Positions 1 to 14,200 of a stretch of DNA of 64,000 nucleotides are shown in pieces; the stretch's first letter is position 1; every line of letters begins with the position of its first letter. The notes under the pieces were generated by a model. It searched no databases. It was not told the origin of the DNA and saw only the letters and a program-made list of their open reading frames with translations. The stretch covers positions 124,001-188,000 of the forward strand of contig NZ_RBAM01000001.1 of assembly GCF_003626645.1 (NCBI RefSeq), read 5' to 3'. Made by a program: the position numbers and the translations under genes. The stretch comes from Streptomyces klenkii (lineage in GTDB: Bacteria > Actinomycetota > Actinomycetes > Streptomycetales > Streptomycetaceae).

Positions 1-1
1 C

Positions 2-2197
2 GGCCTTCACCCCGTACTGCTGGACGCCTCCCTCGCCGCCTTCGCACTCGGCAGCGCCGGCGCTTCCGGTGACCTGCTCATGCCCTACGCCTGGAGCGGC
101 GCGGCCGTGCACGCCCCGGGAGCGGCGGCCGTGCGCATACGGGTCCGGCCCGTCGCCGCCGGCAGCGGTGACGCGGTGGCGATCGACATGGCCGACGCCG
201 ACGGTGCTCCCGTCGCCTCGGTGGCGTCCGTGCGGACGCGCACCGTTTCCCCGCAGCAGGTGCTGGCGTCGCGCGTGGCGCACCAGGACTGGATGTTCGA
301 GGTCGACTGGGTCGAGCACACCGCTCCCGGAGCCGCACCCGCGGCCGACTGGGTGCTCCTCGGCGACGACGGCCCCTATGCCGGCATCGACGCGCTCCGC
401 AAGGCCGTCGACGACGGCGCGGCTCCGCCCGCCCTCGTCGTCCTGCCCTGCGCCCCGAGCGAGGGCGACGCGGCCCCGGCGACGCGCGAGTTGCTGGCCG
501 GTGTGCTGTCGGCCGTCCAGGAGTGGGTCGGCGACGAGCGGTTCTCCGACGCGCGGCTCGTGGTGACGACGCGCGGAGCCGTCGAGCTGGACGGGGCCGC
601 ACCGGACCTCGCGCACGTCGCCGTGGCCGGCCTGGTGAAGTCGGCCCAGACCGAGAACCCGGACCGGCTCCTGCTCCTCGACGTGGACGGCCCGGTCACC
701 GGCGCCGTCGCCGACCCCGCACTCGTAGCGGCCCTCGCCGCCCTGGACGAGCCGCAGGCCGCCGTGCGCGGCGGCAAGCTGTTCGTGCCGCGCCTCGCCC
801 GGATCGCCCCGCCCGAGGAGCCCGCCGGTCACGCGTGGGACCCCGAAGGGACCGTGCTGCTGACCGGCGCGACCGGCGGCCTCGGACTGTCGCTCGCGCG
901 GCACCTCGTCGCCGAACGCGGCGCACGCAGGCTGCTCCTGGTCAGCCGCCGCGGCCCCGCCGCCGAAGGCGTCGGCGAACTCGTCGCCGCCCTCTCCGGG
1001 CTGGGTGCGCACGTCGACGTCGCCGCCTGCGACATCGCCGACCGCGACGCCCTCGCGGAGCTCCTGGCCTCGGTCCCGGCCGAGCACCCGCTCGTGGCCG
1101 TGGTGCACGCGGCGGCGGCCCTGGACGACGGCGTGATCACCGCGCTGACCCCGGAGCGCCTGGACACCGTGCTGCGGCCGAAGGCCGACGGGGCGCTGCA
1201 CCTGCACGAGCTGACCAAGGACATGAACCTCTCCGCGTTCGTGCTCTTCTCCTCCCTGGCCGGAGTCCTGGGCAGCGCCGGCGCCGCGAGCTACGCGGCC
1301 GCCAACGCCTTCCTGGACGGGCTGGCGCGGCAGCGCCGCGCCGCGGGCCTGCCCGGCACGTCGCTGGCCTGGGGACTGTGGACGGACAACGGCGGCATGG
1401 GCGACCGCATCACCGACGCCGACCGCAACCGCATGGGCCGGTCCGGAGTCGTGCCGTTCACCTCCGCGGAGGGACTGGCACTGTTCGACGCCGCCCTCAC
1501 CGTGGACCGGCCGGTGATCGTGCCCGTCCGGCTGGACGTCCCGGGGCTGCGCTCCATGGCCCGCGCCGGCATGCTGCCCGCGGTCTTCCGCGGCCTCGTG
1601 GGCGACACCGGCAGCACGGCGGCCGAGGAGGCCGCCGCCACCCCCGCTCTCGCCCGCCGCCTGGCCGGCATGCCGGAGGCCGACCAGGAGAAGGTGCTGC
1701 TGGACCTGGTGCGCAACCAGGCCGCCGCCGCCCTGGGCCACGCCACCGCGGCCCGCATCGAGCCCACCACGGCCTTCCGGGGCATCGGCTTCGACTCCCT
1801 GACCGCCGTCGAGCTCCGCAACCGGCTCAAGGCCGCGACCGGGCTCCGGCTCAAGCCCACCCTCGTCTTCGACCACCCCAACCCGGTCGCGATCGCCCGG
1901 CTCCTGCACAAGGACCTGGTCCTCGACCTCGCCGCCGAGACCTCACCGGTGCTGGACGAACTGGACCGGCTGGACGCACAGCTGGCCGCGCTCGCCCCCG
2001 AGGACCCGGTACGGGACAAGGTCACCGCCCGGCTCAAGGCGCTCCTCTGGAAGTGGACCGACACCCACCAGGACGCCGCGCCGAACACCTCCGCCGCCAC
2101 CCCCGGCACCGACCGCGACATCGACCTCGACCGGATCGACGCGGCCACCGACGACGAGATGTTCGACCTCATCGACCAAGAGCTCGGGTCCCTCTAA
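2..2197 (+). CDS. Type I polyketide synthase, C-terminal part of a DH-KR-ACP module (5' end outside window)
   Basis: The frame is open from base 2, so the protein starts upstream; 731 residues are visible. Residues 1 to about 95 are the end of a dehydratase, including the HPxxxD motif (HPVLLDA) with its catalytic Asp. A KR follows, with NADPH loop TGATGGLG near 288, an LDD motif at 374-376 and catalytic Tyr431. LDD with no Trp eight residues before the Tyr makes it a B-type KR, the usual partner of a DH. The ACP phosphopantetheine Ser is residue 599. The last about 90 residues are a C-terminal docking domain rich in Asp/Glu, ending in a [16 protein letters not shown] helix. The module should install an alkene, probably the last one of the polyene before the polyol. 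The next PKS starts 34 bp downstream with a matching N-terminal docking helix. AT specificity and the first DH catalytic His lie outside the window. Confidence 0.93.
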   Translation, partial: GLHPVLLDASLAAFALGSAGASGDLLMPYAWSGAAVHAPGAAAVRIRVRPVAAGSGDAVAIDMADADGAPVASVASVRTRTVSPQQVLASRVAHQDWMFEVDWVEHTAPGAAPAADWVLLGDDGPYAGIDALRKAVDDGAAPPALVVLPCAPSEGDAAPATRELLAGVLSAVQEWVGDERFSDARLVVTTRGAVELDGAAPDLAHVAVAGLVKSAQTENPDRLLLLDVDGPVTGAVADPALVAALAALDEPQAAVRGGKLFVPRLARIAPPEEPAGHAWDPEGTVLLTGATGGLGLSLARHLVAERGARRLLLVSRRGPAAEGVGELVAALSGLGAHVDVAACDIADRDALAELLASVPAEHPLVAVVHAAAALDDGVITALTPERLDTVLRPKADGALHLHELTKDMNLSAFVLFSSLAGVLGSAGAASYAAANAFLDGLARQRRAAGLPGTSLAWGLWTDNGGMGDRITDADRNRMGRSGVVPFTSAEGLALFDAALTVDRPVIVPVRLDVPGLRSMARAGMLPAVFRGLVGDTGSTAAEEAAATPALARRLAGMPEADQEKVLLDLVRNQAAAALGHATAARIEPTTAFRGIGFDSLTAVELRNRLKAATGLRLKPTLVFDHPNPVAIARLLHKDLVLDLAAETSPVLDELDRLDAQLAALAPEDPVRDKVTARLKALLWKWTDTHQDAAPNTSAATPGTDRDIDLDRIDAATDDEMFDLIDQELGSL

Positions 2198-2231
2198 CTC
2201 TTCTCACGCACTGCTACCGAGGACGTAAAAC

Positions 2232-5200
2232 ATGTCGAACGACGACAAGCTCAGGGATTACCTCAAGCGCGTGATGGTGGACCTGCGCCACACCCGCAGG
2301 CAGCTGGGTGAGCTCGAGGCGAAGGACACCGAGCCCATCGCCATCGTCGGAATGGCCTGCCGCTACCCGGGCGGCGTCAGCTCGCCCGAGGACCTGTGGC
2401 AGCTGGTCGCCTCCGGCGGCGACGCCGTGACCGGCTTCCCCGCCGACCGCGGCTGGGACCTGGACGCGATCTACGACCCCGACCCCGCGCGGACCGGCCG
2501 GACGTACGTCCGCGAGGGCGGCTTCCTCCACGACGCCGGCGACTTCGATCCCGCCTTCTTCGGGATCTCCCCCCGCGAAGCCCTGGTCATGGACCCGCAG
2601 CAGCGGCTGCTCCTGGAGACCTCGTGGGAGGCATTCGAACGCGCGGGCATCGACCCCGCCACCGCGCGGGGCACCCGGGCCGGCGTGTTCGTCGGCACCA
2701 ACGGCCAGGACCACGCCTACCTCCAGCGGCAGGGCGACAGCGACATCGAGGCCCACCTCGTCACCGCGAACACCGCGGCCGTCGTCTCCGGCCGCATCTC
2801 GTACGCCCTCGGCCTCGAAGGCCCCGCCGTCACCGTCGACACGGCCTGCTCGTCCTCGCTGGTCGCCCTCCACCTCGCCGCCCAGGCGCTGCGCCGCGGC
2901 GAGTGCTCCGTCGCCCTGGCCGGCGGCGTGACCGTGATGGCCACGCCGAACACGTTCGTCGCGTTCAGCGCGCAGCGCGGCCTGTCGCCCGACGGCCGCT
3001 GCCGCGCGTTCTCCTCGACCGCCGACGGCACGGGCATGTCCGAAGGCGTCGGCGTGCTCCTGCTGGAGCGGCTCTCCGACGCCCGCCGGCTCGGCCACGA
3101 CGTGCTCGCCGTCATCCGCGGCAGCGCCGTCAACCAGGACGGCGCCTCCAACGGCCTGACCGCCCCGAACGGCCCGTCGCAGGTCCGCGTCATCCAGCAG
3201 GCGCTGGAGAACGCCCGGCTGACCGCCTCCCAGGTCGACGCGGTCGAGGCGCACGGCACGGCCACCACCCTCGGCGACCCGATCGAGGCCGAAGCGCTGC
3301 TCGCCACCTACGGCCAGGAGCACGCGGCGGACCGGCCGCTGTGGCTGGGGTCCATCAAGTCCAACATGGGCCACACGCAGGCGGCCTCCGGCGTCGCCGG
3401 TGTGATCAAGATGGTGATGGCCATCCGCAACGGCGTGCTGCCGCAGACGCTGCACGTGGACGAGCCGACCGGCCAGGTCGACTGGTCGGCCGGCGGCGTC
3501 CGGCTGCTGACCGAGGCCGTCCAGTGGCCCGAGTCGGACCACCCGCGCCGCGCCGCCGTCTCGTCCTTCGGCGTCAGCGGCACCAACGCCCACACCATCA
3601 TCGAGCAGGCCCCCGCCCTCGACGAGGAGCCCGCCGGCGAGCCCGCCGAAGCTCCCGCCGCGGGCGCGCTGCCGTGGGTGCTCTCGGCGAAGAGCGAGGC
3701 GGCGCTGCGGGCGCAGGCCGAGCGCCTGCTCTCCTTCCTGGAGGCCGGCCCCGGCCGGTCACCGGCCGGCATCGGCTTCTCCCTCGCCACGACGCGCGCG
3801 GCCTGGGACCGGCGAGCGGCGGTCGTCGGCGAGAGCCTGGAGGAACTCACCGAAGGCGTACGGGCACTGGCGTCGGGCACCCCGTCCGCGGCCGTGGTCC
3901 AGGGCGCGGGCCGCCTCGGCGACAAGACCGGGTTCCTGTTCTCCGGCCAGGGCTCGCAGCGGGCCGGCATGGGGCGCGAACTCTACGCCGCCTTCCCGGC
4001 CTTCGCCGCGGCCTACGACGAGATCCGCACCCACCTCGACGTCACCCTCGACGCCGACGCCGAGCAGCTGAACCAGACCGGGTCTACGCAGCCTGCGTTG
4101 TTTGCTGTTGAGGTGGCGCTGTTCCGCCTGCTGGAGTCGTTCGGCATCCGGCCCGACTACGTGGCCGGTCACTCCGTGGGCGAGATTGCGGCTGCTCATG
4201 TGGCCGGGGTGCTGTCGCTGGAGGATGCGGCGAAGCTCGTGTCGGCGCGTGCTGCGTTGATGCAGGCGCTGCCCGCGGGTGGCGCGATGGTGGCGATCCA
4301 GGCCACCGAGGACGAGGTGCTGCCGCATCTCACCGACCAGGTCGGCATCGCGGCCATCAACGGGCCCCGGTCCGTGGTGGTTTCCGGCGCCGAGGATGCT
4401 GTGCTGGCCATCGCCGAGCTCTTCGCACAGCAGGGCCGTAAGACCTCGCGTCTGAAGGTCAGCCACGCGTTCCACTCGCCGCTCATGGACCCGATGCTGG
4501 ACGAGTTCGCCGGCGTCGTCCGCGGTCTGACCTTCCACGAGCCGCGCATCCCCGTGGTTTCCAACCTCACCGGCCGCCTGGCCGAGTCGTACACCCCGGA
4601 GTACTGGGTCCGCCACGTCCGCGAGGCCGTCCGTTTCGCCGACGGCGTGCAGACCCTGCACGACCTGGGTGTCACGATCTTCGTCGAGATCGGCCCCGGC
4701 GGCGTCCTCAGCGGCATGGCGCAGGGCTGCCTGGACGAGGCCGTCACCATCCCGCTGCTGCGCGCCGACCGCCCCGAGCAGCAGGCCGTCACCACCGCGC
4801 TCGCCGAACTGCACGTGCACGGTGTCTCCCCGGACTGGCAGGCACTGTTCCCCGGCGCCCGCCGCGTCGACCTCCCCACCTACGCCTTCCAGCAGCAGCG
4901 CTACTGGCTGGAGGCCCCCGAGGCCGAGGCGGCCGCCGTGGACGCGGTCGACGCCGAGTTCTGGGCGAGCGTCGAGCGCGAGGACGCCCAGTCGCTCGCC
5001 GCCACCCTGGGCCTGAGCGCCGAAGAGCTGGACGTTGTGGTCCCGAAGCTGTCCGCATGGCGCCGTCAGCGCCGCGAGCAGTCCGTCGTCGACGGCTGGC
5101 GCTACCAGCTGACCTGGCAGCCGCTGAACGGCCTGACCGCCACCGACCTGTCCGGCAGCACCTGGCTGTTCGCCGCGCCCGAGGGCGACGCGTGGGCCGA

Positions 5201-8200
5201 AACCGTCCGCGCCGCCCTCGCCGGACGCGGCGCGCGCCTGATCCCGCTGACGGCCGGCCCGGACGCCGGCCGCGAGACCCTGGCCGCCGAGCTGACCCGG
5301 GCCGCCGCCGAAGCCGCCGAAGCCGAAGGGGCTGAAACCGGCGCGCTCCAGGGCGTCCTGTCGCTGCTCGCGGCCGACGAGACCGCCTCGGCCGGACACC
5401 CCGCGGTCTCCCGCGGCCTCGCGCAGACCGTGGCACTGGCCCAGGCGCTGGGCGACGCGGGCATCGACGCGCCGCTGTGGTGCGCCACCCGCGGCGCGGC
5501 GGCCACCGGCCGCTCGGACGACGCGCCGCTCAGCGCCGTACAGCACCAGGTGTGGGGCTTCGGCCGCGCCCTGGCCCTGGAGCACGCCCGCCGCTGGGGC
5601 GGCCTGATCGACCTGCCCACGGCGGTCGACGAGCGCGCCGCCGGCCGTATCGCCGCCGTGCTCAACCAGGGCGCCGGCACCGTCGAGGACCAGGTCGCCG
5701 TCCGTGCGTCCGGCGTGTTCACCGCCCGGCTCGCCCACGCCCGCAGCGGCGCCGGCCGGCCCTGGACGGCGCGCGGCACCGCGCTGATCACCGGCGGTAC
5801 GGGTGCGCTGGGCGGCCACGTCGCCCGCTGGCTCGCCGGCGCGGGCGCCGAGCACCTGGTGCTCACCAGTCGTCGTGGCGCCGACGCGCCCGGCGCGGCC
5901 GCGCTCAAGGCCGAGCTCGAAGAGCTGGGCGCACGCGTCACCCTCGCCGCGTGCGACGTCGCCGACCGCGACGCCGTGGCGGCGCTGCTCGCCGAGCACG
6001 ACTTCACCTCCGTCTTCCACGCCGCGGGCGTGGAGCAGTTCGCCCCCTTCGACGAGCTCACCCCCGCCGACTTCGCCCGCACGAGCGCGGCGAAGGCCGC
6101 CGGCGCCGCCCACCTGGACGAGTTGCTGGGCGACCGGGAGCTGGACGCCTTCGTCCTCTTCTCCTCGATCGCCGGCGTGTGGGGCAGCGGACTCCAGACC
6201 GCCTACGCCGCCGCCAACGCCTCCCTCGACGGCCTCGCCGCCCGCCGCCGGGCCAGGGGCCTGACCGCCACCGCCATCGCCTGGGGCCCCTGGGCCGACG
6301 GCGGCATGGTCACCGACGCCGACGAGGAGCACCTGCGCCGCCGCGGCGTCAACACCCTGCCCGCGGCCCTCGCCGTGACCGCGATCCAGCGCGCCCTGGA
6401 CTGCGACGACACCACGGCCGTCGTGGCCGACATCGACTGGGAGCGGTTCATCGGACCGTTCACCCTCGGCCGCCCCAGCGCGCTACTGTCCGACCTGCCC
6501 GAGGTGCGCCGCGCCGGGACCGCCGCACCGGCCGCCGGCACCGCCGCGGGCACCACACCGCTCGCGGCCCAGCTCGCCGGACTGCCCGAAGCCAAGCGCA
6601 CCGAGGCCCTCACCGACCTGGTCCGCGCACACGTCGCGGCCGTCCTCGGCCACGCCTCGGCGGCCGACGTCGAGCCCGACCGGGCCTTCAAGGACCTCGG
6701 CTTCGACTCCCTGACCGCCGTCGAACTCCGCAACAAGGTCAACGCGGCGACCGGCCTCGCGCTGCCGCCCACCCTGGTCTTCGACTACCCCAACGCCACC
6801 GCGCTCGCCCGCTTCCTGCACGGCGAACTGCTCGGCTCGCAGGCCGCGGCGCTCCAGGAACAGCACACGGCCGCCGACGACGAGCCCATCGCCATCGTCG
6901 CGATGAGCTGCCGGCTGCCCGGCGGCGTCGACTCGCCCGAGGCCCTGTGGGACCTGGTGACGGCCGGCGGTGACGCCATCTCGGAGTTCCCGGCCGACCG
7001 CGGCTGGGACGTCGACGCGCTCTACGACCCCGACCCCGACCGCCCCGGCAAGACCTACGCCCGCGACGGCGGCTTCCTCTACGGCGCCACCGGCTTCGAC
7101 GCCGGCTTCTTCGGGATCTCGCCGCGCGAGGCCCTCGCGATGGACCCGCAGCAGCGGCTCCTGCTGGAGACCTCGTGGGAGGCCTTCGAACGGGCCGGGA
7201 TCACCCCCGCCCAACTGCGCGGCAGCCGGACCGGCGTCTTCGTCGGCATGGCCTACCAGGGCTACGGAGCCGACGTGCGCCGCACGCCGGAAGGCGTCGA
7301 AGGACACCGCCTGGTCGGCGGCGCGTCCAGCGTCGTCTCCGGCCGCGTGGCCTACACCTTCGGCCTCGAAGGCCCCGCCGTCACCATCGACACGGCCTGC
7401 TCGTCCTCGCTGGTCGCCCTCCACCTGGCCGTCCAGTCGCTGCGCAACGGCGAGTGCACCATGGCCCTGGCCGGCGGCGTCACCGTCATGGCCAGCCCCA
7501 GCGTCTTCGTCGAGTTCAGCCGCCAGCGCGGCCTCTCGCCCGACGGCCGCTGCCGTGCGTTCGGCGCGGACGCGGACGGCACCGGCTGGTCCGAAGGCGT
7601 GGGCGTGGTGCTCGTGGAGCGCCTCTCCGACGCCGTGCGCAACGGCCACGAAATCCTCGCCGTCGTACGGGGCAGCGCCGTCAACCAGGACGGCGCCTCC
7701 AACGGCCTGACCGCCCCCAACGGCCCGGCACAGCAGCGCGTCATCCGCCAGGCCCTGGCCTCCGCCGGGCTCGCGCCCGCCGACGTCGACGCCGTGGAGG
7801 CGCACGGCACCGGCACGACGCTGGGCGACCCGATCGAGGCGCAGGCGCTGCTCGCCACGTACGGGCAGGAGCGTCCCGAGGGACAGCCGCTGTGGCTGGG
7901 CTCCCTGAAGTCCAACATCGGCCACACGCAGGCCGCCGCGGGCGTCGCCGGCATCATCAAGATGGTCATGGCGATGCGCCACGGCCTGCTCCCGCAGACC
8001 CTGCACGCGGACGAGCCGACCCCGCACGTGGACTGGTCCGCGGGTGAGGTGCGGCTGCTGACCGAGGCCGTCCAGTGGCCCGAGTCGGACCGCCCGCGCC
8101 GCGCCGCGATCTCGTCGTTCGGCGTCAGCGGCACCAACGCCCACACCATCATCGAACAGGCCCCCGCGACCGCGGAGCTGCCGGCCACGCCCGGCACCGA

Positions 8201-11200
8201 CGGCACGGTCGTGCCGTGGGTGCTGTCGGGCAAGGGCGAGGCGGCGCTGCGCGCACAGGCCGCCCGGCTGGCCGGCCACCTCGACACGACGGACGGCTGG
8301 ACGGCCTCCGACGTCGGCCTCTCCCTGGCCTCCCGCGAGACGTTCGAGGACCGCGCCGTGCTCCTGGCGCAGGGCCCGGACGAGTTCCGGCAGGCACTCG
8401 CCGCCCTCGCGGCCGGTGAGCCGGCGGCGAACGTGACGCTGGGGCGCGCCCGCACCGAGGGCAAGACCGGCTTCCTGTTCTCCGGCCAGGGCTCGCAGCG
8501 CCTCGGCATGGGACGCGAGCTGTACGAGGCGTTCCCCGTCTTCGCCGACGCGTACGACGAGGTGTGCGCCCGACTGGACGCGCCGGTCGACGTCGACTCC
8601 GAGGAGCTGCACCGGACCGGGTCGACACAGCCCGCGCTCTTCGCTGTTGAGGTGGCGCTGTTCCGTCTACTGGAGTCGTTCGGCATCCGCCCCGACTACG
8701 TGGCCGGTCACTCCGTAGGCGAAATCGCGGCCGCTCATGTGGCGGGTGTGTTGTCTCTGGAGGATGCGGCGAAGCTCGTGTCGGCGCGCGCCGCGCTGAT
8801 GCAGGCCCTGCCGGCCGGTGGCGCGATGGTCGCTGTTCAGGCGACCGAGGAGGAAGTACTCCCGCACCTGACCGACGCGGTCGGCATTGCGGCGATCAAC
8901 GGCCCGCGGTCCGTGGTGGTTTCCGGCGCGGAGGATGCGGTCACCGCGATCGCCGAGGTCTTCGCCGGTCAGGGTCGTAAGACGTCCCGGCTGAAGGTCA
9001 GCCACGCGTTCCACTCGCCGCTCATGGACCCGATGCTGGACGAGTTCGCCGAGGTCGTCCGCGGTCTGACCTTCAACGAGCCTCAGATCCCGGTCGTTTC
9101 GAACCTCACCGGCCGTCTCGCCGAGTCGTACACCCCCGAGTACTGGGTCCGCCACGTCCGCGAGGCCGTCCGCTTCGCCGACGGCGTGCAGACCCTCGGC
9201 GAGCTGGGTGTCACGACCTTCGTCGAGATCGGCCCCGGCGGCGTCCTGAGCGCCCTCGCCCAGGGCTGCCTGGACGACGCGGTCGCCGTGCCGGTCCTGC
9301 GCGCCGACCGCCCCGAGCGGCAGGCCGTCACCACCGCGCTCGCCGAACTGCACGTGCACGGCGTCTCCCCGGACTGGCAGGCCCTGTTCCCCGGCGCCCA
9401 CCGCGTCACCCTGCCCACGTACGCCTTCCAGCGCGAGCGCTTCTGGCTGGAGGGGGACGAGGACCCGGCCGCCGTCGCCGCTCCGGCCGACGCGGCGGAC
9501 TCCGGGTTCTGGGACACCGTCGAGCGGGAGGACGTGGAGTCCCTCGCCGCGACCCTGGGCGTCGGCGCCGACGCGTCGCTCAGCGCGATCCTGCCCCGCC
9601 TGTCCGCGTGGCGCCGTCAGCGCCGCGAGCAGTCCGTGGTCGACGGCTGGCGCTACCGCGTCACCTGGAAGCCGCTCGGCGCGCTTCCGGAGGCCGGCGC
9701 GTCCGGGACCTGGCTGCTCGTGACGGCCGGCGAGAGCGCGTGGGCCGACTCCGTGCGCACCGCCCTCGGCGAGCGCGGCCTGGAGCTGGTGACGCTCGTC
9801 GCCGGGCCCGGCACCGACCGTGCCGCGCTGGCCGGCGAGCTGACCCGTGAGCTGTCCGGCACCGGCCCCGTGGCGGGCGTGCTGTCGCTGCTCGCCGAGG
9901 ACGAGAGCGACTCGGCCGGTCACCCCGGCCTGTCGCACGGCCTCGCCGCGACGCTCTGCCTGGTGCAGGCGCTCGGCGACGCGGGCATCGACGCGCCGCT
10001 GTGGTGCGCCACCCGCGGCGCGGTGACCACCGGCCGCTCCGACCGCGTCGACCACCCGCTGCAAGCGCAGGTGTGGGGCTTCGGCCGGGCGGCGGCACTG
10101 GAGTACCCGCAGCGCTGGGGCGGTCTTCTCGACCTGCCCGAGCTGCTGGACGCCCGCACCGCGGCCCGCGTGGCCGCCGTCCTCGGCCAGAAGGCCGAGG
10201 ACCAGGTGGCGGTCCGCTCCTCGGGCGTCTTCGGGCGCCGGCTCGTCCGGGCCGGCCGCACCGCCGATGCCGCTCAGGGATGGTCGCCGCGCGGCACGGT
10301 GCTGATCACCGGTGGTACGGGTGCGCTGGGCGGGCACGTCGCCCGCTGGCTCGCCGGTGCCGGCGCCGAGCACCTGGTGCTCACCAGCCGCCGCGGCCCC
10401 GCGGCGCCCGGCGCCGCCGAGCTCGTCGCGGAGCTGGAGGAACTCGGCGCGACCGCCACCGTCGTGGCCTGCGACGCCGCCGACCGGGACGCCCTGCGGG
10501 CGCTGCTCGCCGAACACCCCGTCAACGCCGTCGTCCACGCCGCCGGCGTCGGCGACCACGTCATGATCGAGGACTCCGGCCCGGCCGGGTTCGCGGGCAC
10601 GGTGTCGGCGAAGGCCGCGGGCGCGACGCACCTGGACGAGCTGCTGGCCGGCCAGGAGCTCGACGCGTTCGTCATGTTCTCCTCGGGCGCCGGCATCTGG
10701 GGCGGCGCCAGCCAGGGCGCCTACTCGGCCGCCAACGCCTACCTGGACGCCCTCGCCGAACACCGGCGGGCGAACGGGCGCACCGCGCTCGCCGTCTCCT
10801 GGGGCGGCTGGGCCGAGGGCGGCATGGCCGGCGTCGGCGACGGCGAGGAGATGCTGCGCCGCCGCGGCCTGCCGCCCATGCAGCCCGCCCTCGCGATCTC
10901 CGCGCTGGAGCAGGCGCTGGCCGACGGCGAGACCACCCTGACCGTCGCGGACTTCGACTGGGAGCGGTTCATCGGACCGTTCACCGTCACCCGCCCCAGC
11001 GCCCTGCTCTCCGACGTGCCCGAGGCGCGCCGCGCCCTGGAGGCCCCGGCCTCCGGCGGCGCCGAGGCCGGCAACGCGCTCGCCGCGAAGCTGGCCGGGC
11101 TGTCCGCGGGCGAGCAGGACCGCACGCTCGTGGACCTCGTCCGCAGCCACGCGGCCGCCGTGCTCGGCCACGACGGCGCCGCCGCCGTCGAGCCCGGCCG

Positions 11201-14200
11201 GGCGTTCAACGACCTCGGCTTCGACTCGCTCACCGCCGTCGAACTGCGCAACAAGCTCACGGCCGACACCGGCCTGAAGCTGCCCACCACGCTGGTCTTC
11301 GACTACCCCAACGCCACGGCCCTGGCCCGGTTCCTGCGCGCCGAGCTCCTCGGCTCGCAGACCGCCGCGCCGCTGGAGCAGCGCACGGCCGGCGCCGACG
11401 ACAACGAGCCCATCGCGATCGTGGCCATGAGCTGCCGCCTCCCCGGCGGCGTCGGCTCGCCCGAAGACCTGTGGCAGCTCGTGATGTCCGGCGGCGACGC
11501 CATCGCCGGCTTCCCCGAGGACCGCGGCTGGGACATCGAGAACCTCTACGACCCCGACCCGGGCACCCCGGGCAAGACGTACGCGCGCGACGGCGGCTTC
11601 CTCTACGACGCGGGCGACTTCGACGCCGCGCTCTTCGGGATCTCGCCGCGCGAGGCCCTCGCGATGGACCCGCAGCAGCGCCTGCTGCTGGAGGCCTCGT
11701 GGGAGGCCTTCGAGCGGGCCGGCCTCGACCCGGCCTCGCTGAAGGGCAGCCGCACCGGCGTGTTCGTCGGCATGTCCTTCCAGGGCTACGGCGCCGGCCT
11801 CCCGCAGGTCCCCGAAGGCGTCGAGGGGCACCTGCTCACCGGCAGCGCCGCCAGCGTCGTCTCCGGGCGCGTGGCCTACTCGTTCGGCCTGGAGGGCCCG
11901 GCCGTCACCGTCGACACGGCGTGCTCGTCGTCGCTGGTCGCCCTGCACCTGGCCATCCAGTCGCTGCGCAACGGCGAGAGCACGATGGCCGTCGCGGGCG
12001 GCGTCAACGTCATGGCCGTACCGGCCGCGTTCGTGGAGTTCAGCCGGCAGCGCGGGCTGTCCGCCGACGGCCGCTGCAAGGCCTTCGGCGCGGGCGCCGA
12101 CGGCACCGGCTGGGCCGAGGGCGTCGGCGTGGTGCTCGTGGAGCGCCTCAGCGACGCCGTGCGCAACGGCCACGACGTCCTCGCGGTCGTCCGCGGCAGC
12201 GCCGTCAACCAGGACGGCGCGTCCAACGGCCTGACCGCGCCCAACGGCCCGGCGCAGCAGCGCGTGATCCGCCAGGCCCTGGCCTCCGCCGGGCTCACCG
12301 AGACCGACGTCGACGTGGTGGAGGCGCACGGCACGGGCACCGCGCTCGGTGACCCCATCGAGGCGCAGGCCCTGCTCGCGACGTACGGGCAGGACCGCTC
12401 CGAGGACGAGCCGCTGTGGCTGGGCTCCCTGAAGTCCAACATCGGCCACGCCCAGGCGGCTTCCGGCGTCGCCGGCGTGATCAAGATGGTGATGGCGATG
12501 CGGCACGGCGTGCTGCCGCGGACGCTGCACGCGGACGAGGCCACGCCGCACGTGGACTGGTCGGCGGGCACGGTGCGGCTGCTGACCGAGGCCGTCGACT
12601 GGCCGGAGCCGGGCCGCCCGCGCCGCGCGGGCATCTCCTCCTTCGGCGTCAGCGGCACCAACGCGCACACCATTATCGAGCAGGCCCCGGTGGCGGAGCC
12701 GGCCGCGGTCGCCCCGGTCGAGGTCGCCTCGGCGACCGTGCCGTGGCTGCTGTCCGGCAAGTCCGAGGCCGCGCTGCGGGCCCAGGCCGAGCGCCTGCTG
12801 TCCCTCACCGCCGACGGCGCGCCCGCCGAGCCGTCCCTCACCGACGTCGGCTTCTCGCTGGCCACCACCCGGGCCGCCCTGGAGCACCGCGCCGCCGTCG
12901 TCGGAGCCGACCGCGACCGGATCGCCGAGGGCCTGCGGGCCCTGGCCTCGGGAGCGCCCGCGCCCGGCGTCGTCCTCGGCCGCGCCGACACCGGCCAGGT
13001 CGGGTTCCTCTTCTCCGGGCAGGGCTCGCAGCGGCCCGGCATGGGGCGCGAGCTGTACGACGCGTTCCCGGCCTTCGCGGAGGCGTACGACGCGGTCTGC
13101 GCACACCTCGACCGGCACCTCGACCGGCCGCTGCGGGACGTGGCGTTCGGCGAGGACGGCGATGAGCTGAACCGCACCGCCTTCACCCAGCCCGCGCTGT
13201 TCGCCCACGAGGTCGCGATCCACCGCCTGCTGGAGTCCTGGGGCGTACGGCCGGACTACCTGGCCGGTCACTCCGTCGGCGAGATCGCGGCCGCCCACGT
13301 GGCCGGGGTCCTGTCGCTGGAGGACGCGGCCACGCTGGTGACGGCCCGCGCCCGGCTCATGCAGGCGCTGCCCGAGGGCGGGGCGATGGTCGCCGTCCAG
13401 GCCGGCGAGGACGAGGTCCTGCCGCACCTCACCGACCGGGTGAGCATCGCGGCGGTCAACGGGCCGCGGTCGGTGGTCGTCTCCGGCGCGGAGGACGCGG
13501 TCACCGCGATCGCCGAGGCCTTCGCCGGCCAGGGCCGCAAGACGTCCCGCCTGAAGGTCAGCCACGCGTTCCACTCGCCGCTGATGGACCCCATGCTGGA
13601 GGACTTCGCCCGCGTCGTCGGCGGCCTGCGCTTCGAGCAGCCGAGGATCCCGGTCGTCTCCAACGTGACCGGCGAGCTCGTCGACGCGTACACGGCCGCA
13701 TACTGGGTGCGGCACGTCCGCGAGGCCGTGCGCTTCGCCGACGGCATCCGGACCCTGGACGACCTGGGCGTCACCACGTTCGTGGAGGTCGGCCCCGGCG
13801 GCGTGCTCAGCGGCATGGCCCAGGGCTGCCTGGACGGCGCGGTCACCGTGCCCTCCGTACGGGCCGGAAGCCCCGAGCCCGAGGCGGTCACCGCCGCCGT
13901 CGCGCAGCTCCACGTGCACGGCGTGCCCGTCGACTGGCCCGCGTTCTTCGCCGGCCGCGGCGCCCGCCGCGCGGACCTGCCCACGTACGCCTTCCAGCAC
14001 CAGCGGTACTGGCTGGAGACCACCGCGCCCATCGCCGCCGTCGCGGCGAGCGACGCCGTGGAGGCGGGCTTCTGGGAGACGGTGGAGCGCGAGGACGCCC
14101 AGTCCCTCGCCGCGACCCTCGACCTGCCCGCCGAGCAGCTGGACGCGGTGCTGCCCCGGCTGTCCGCGTGGCGCCGGCAGCAGCGCCGGGAGTCCGCCGC

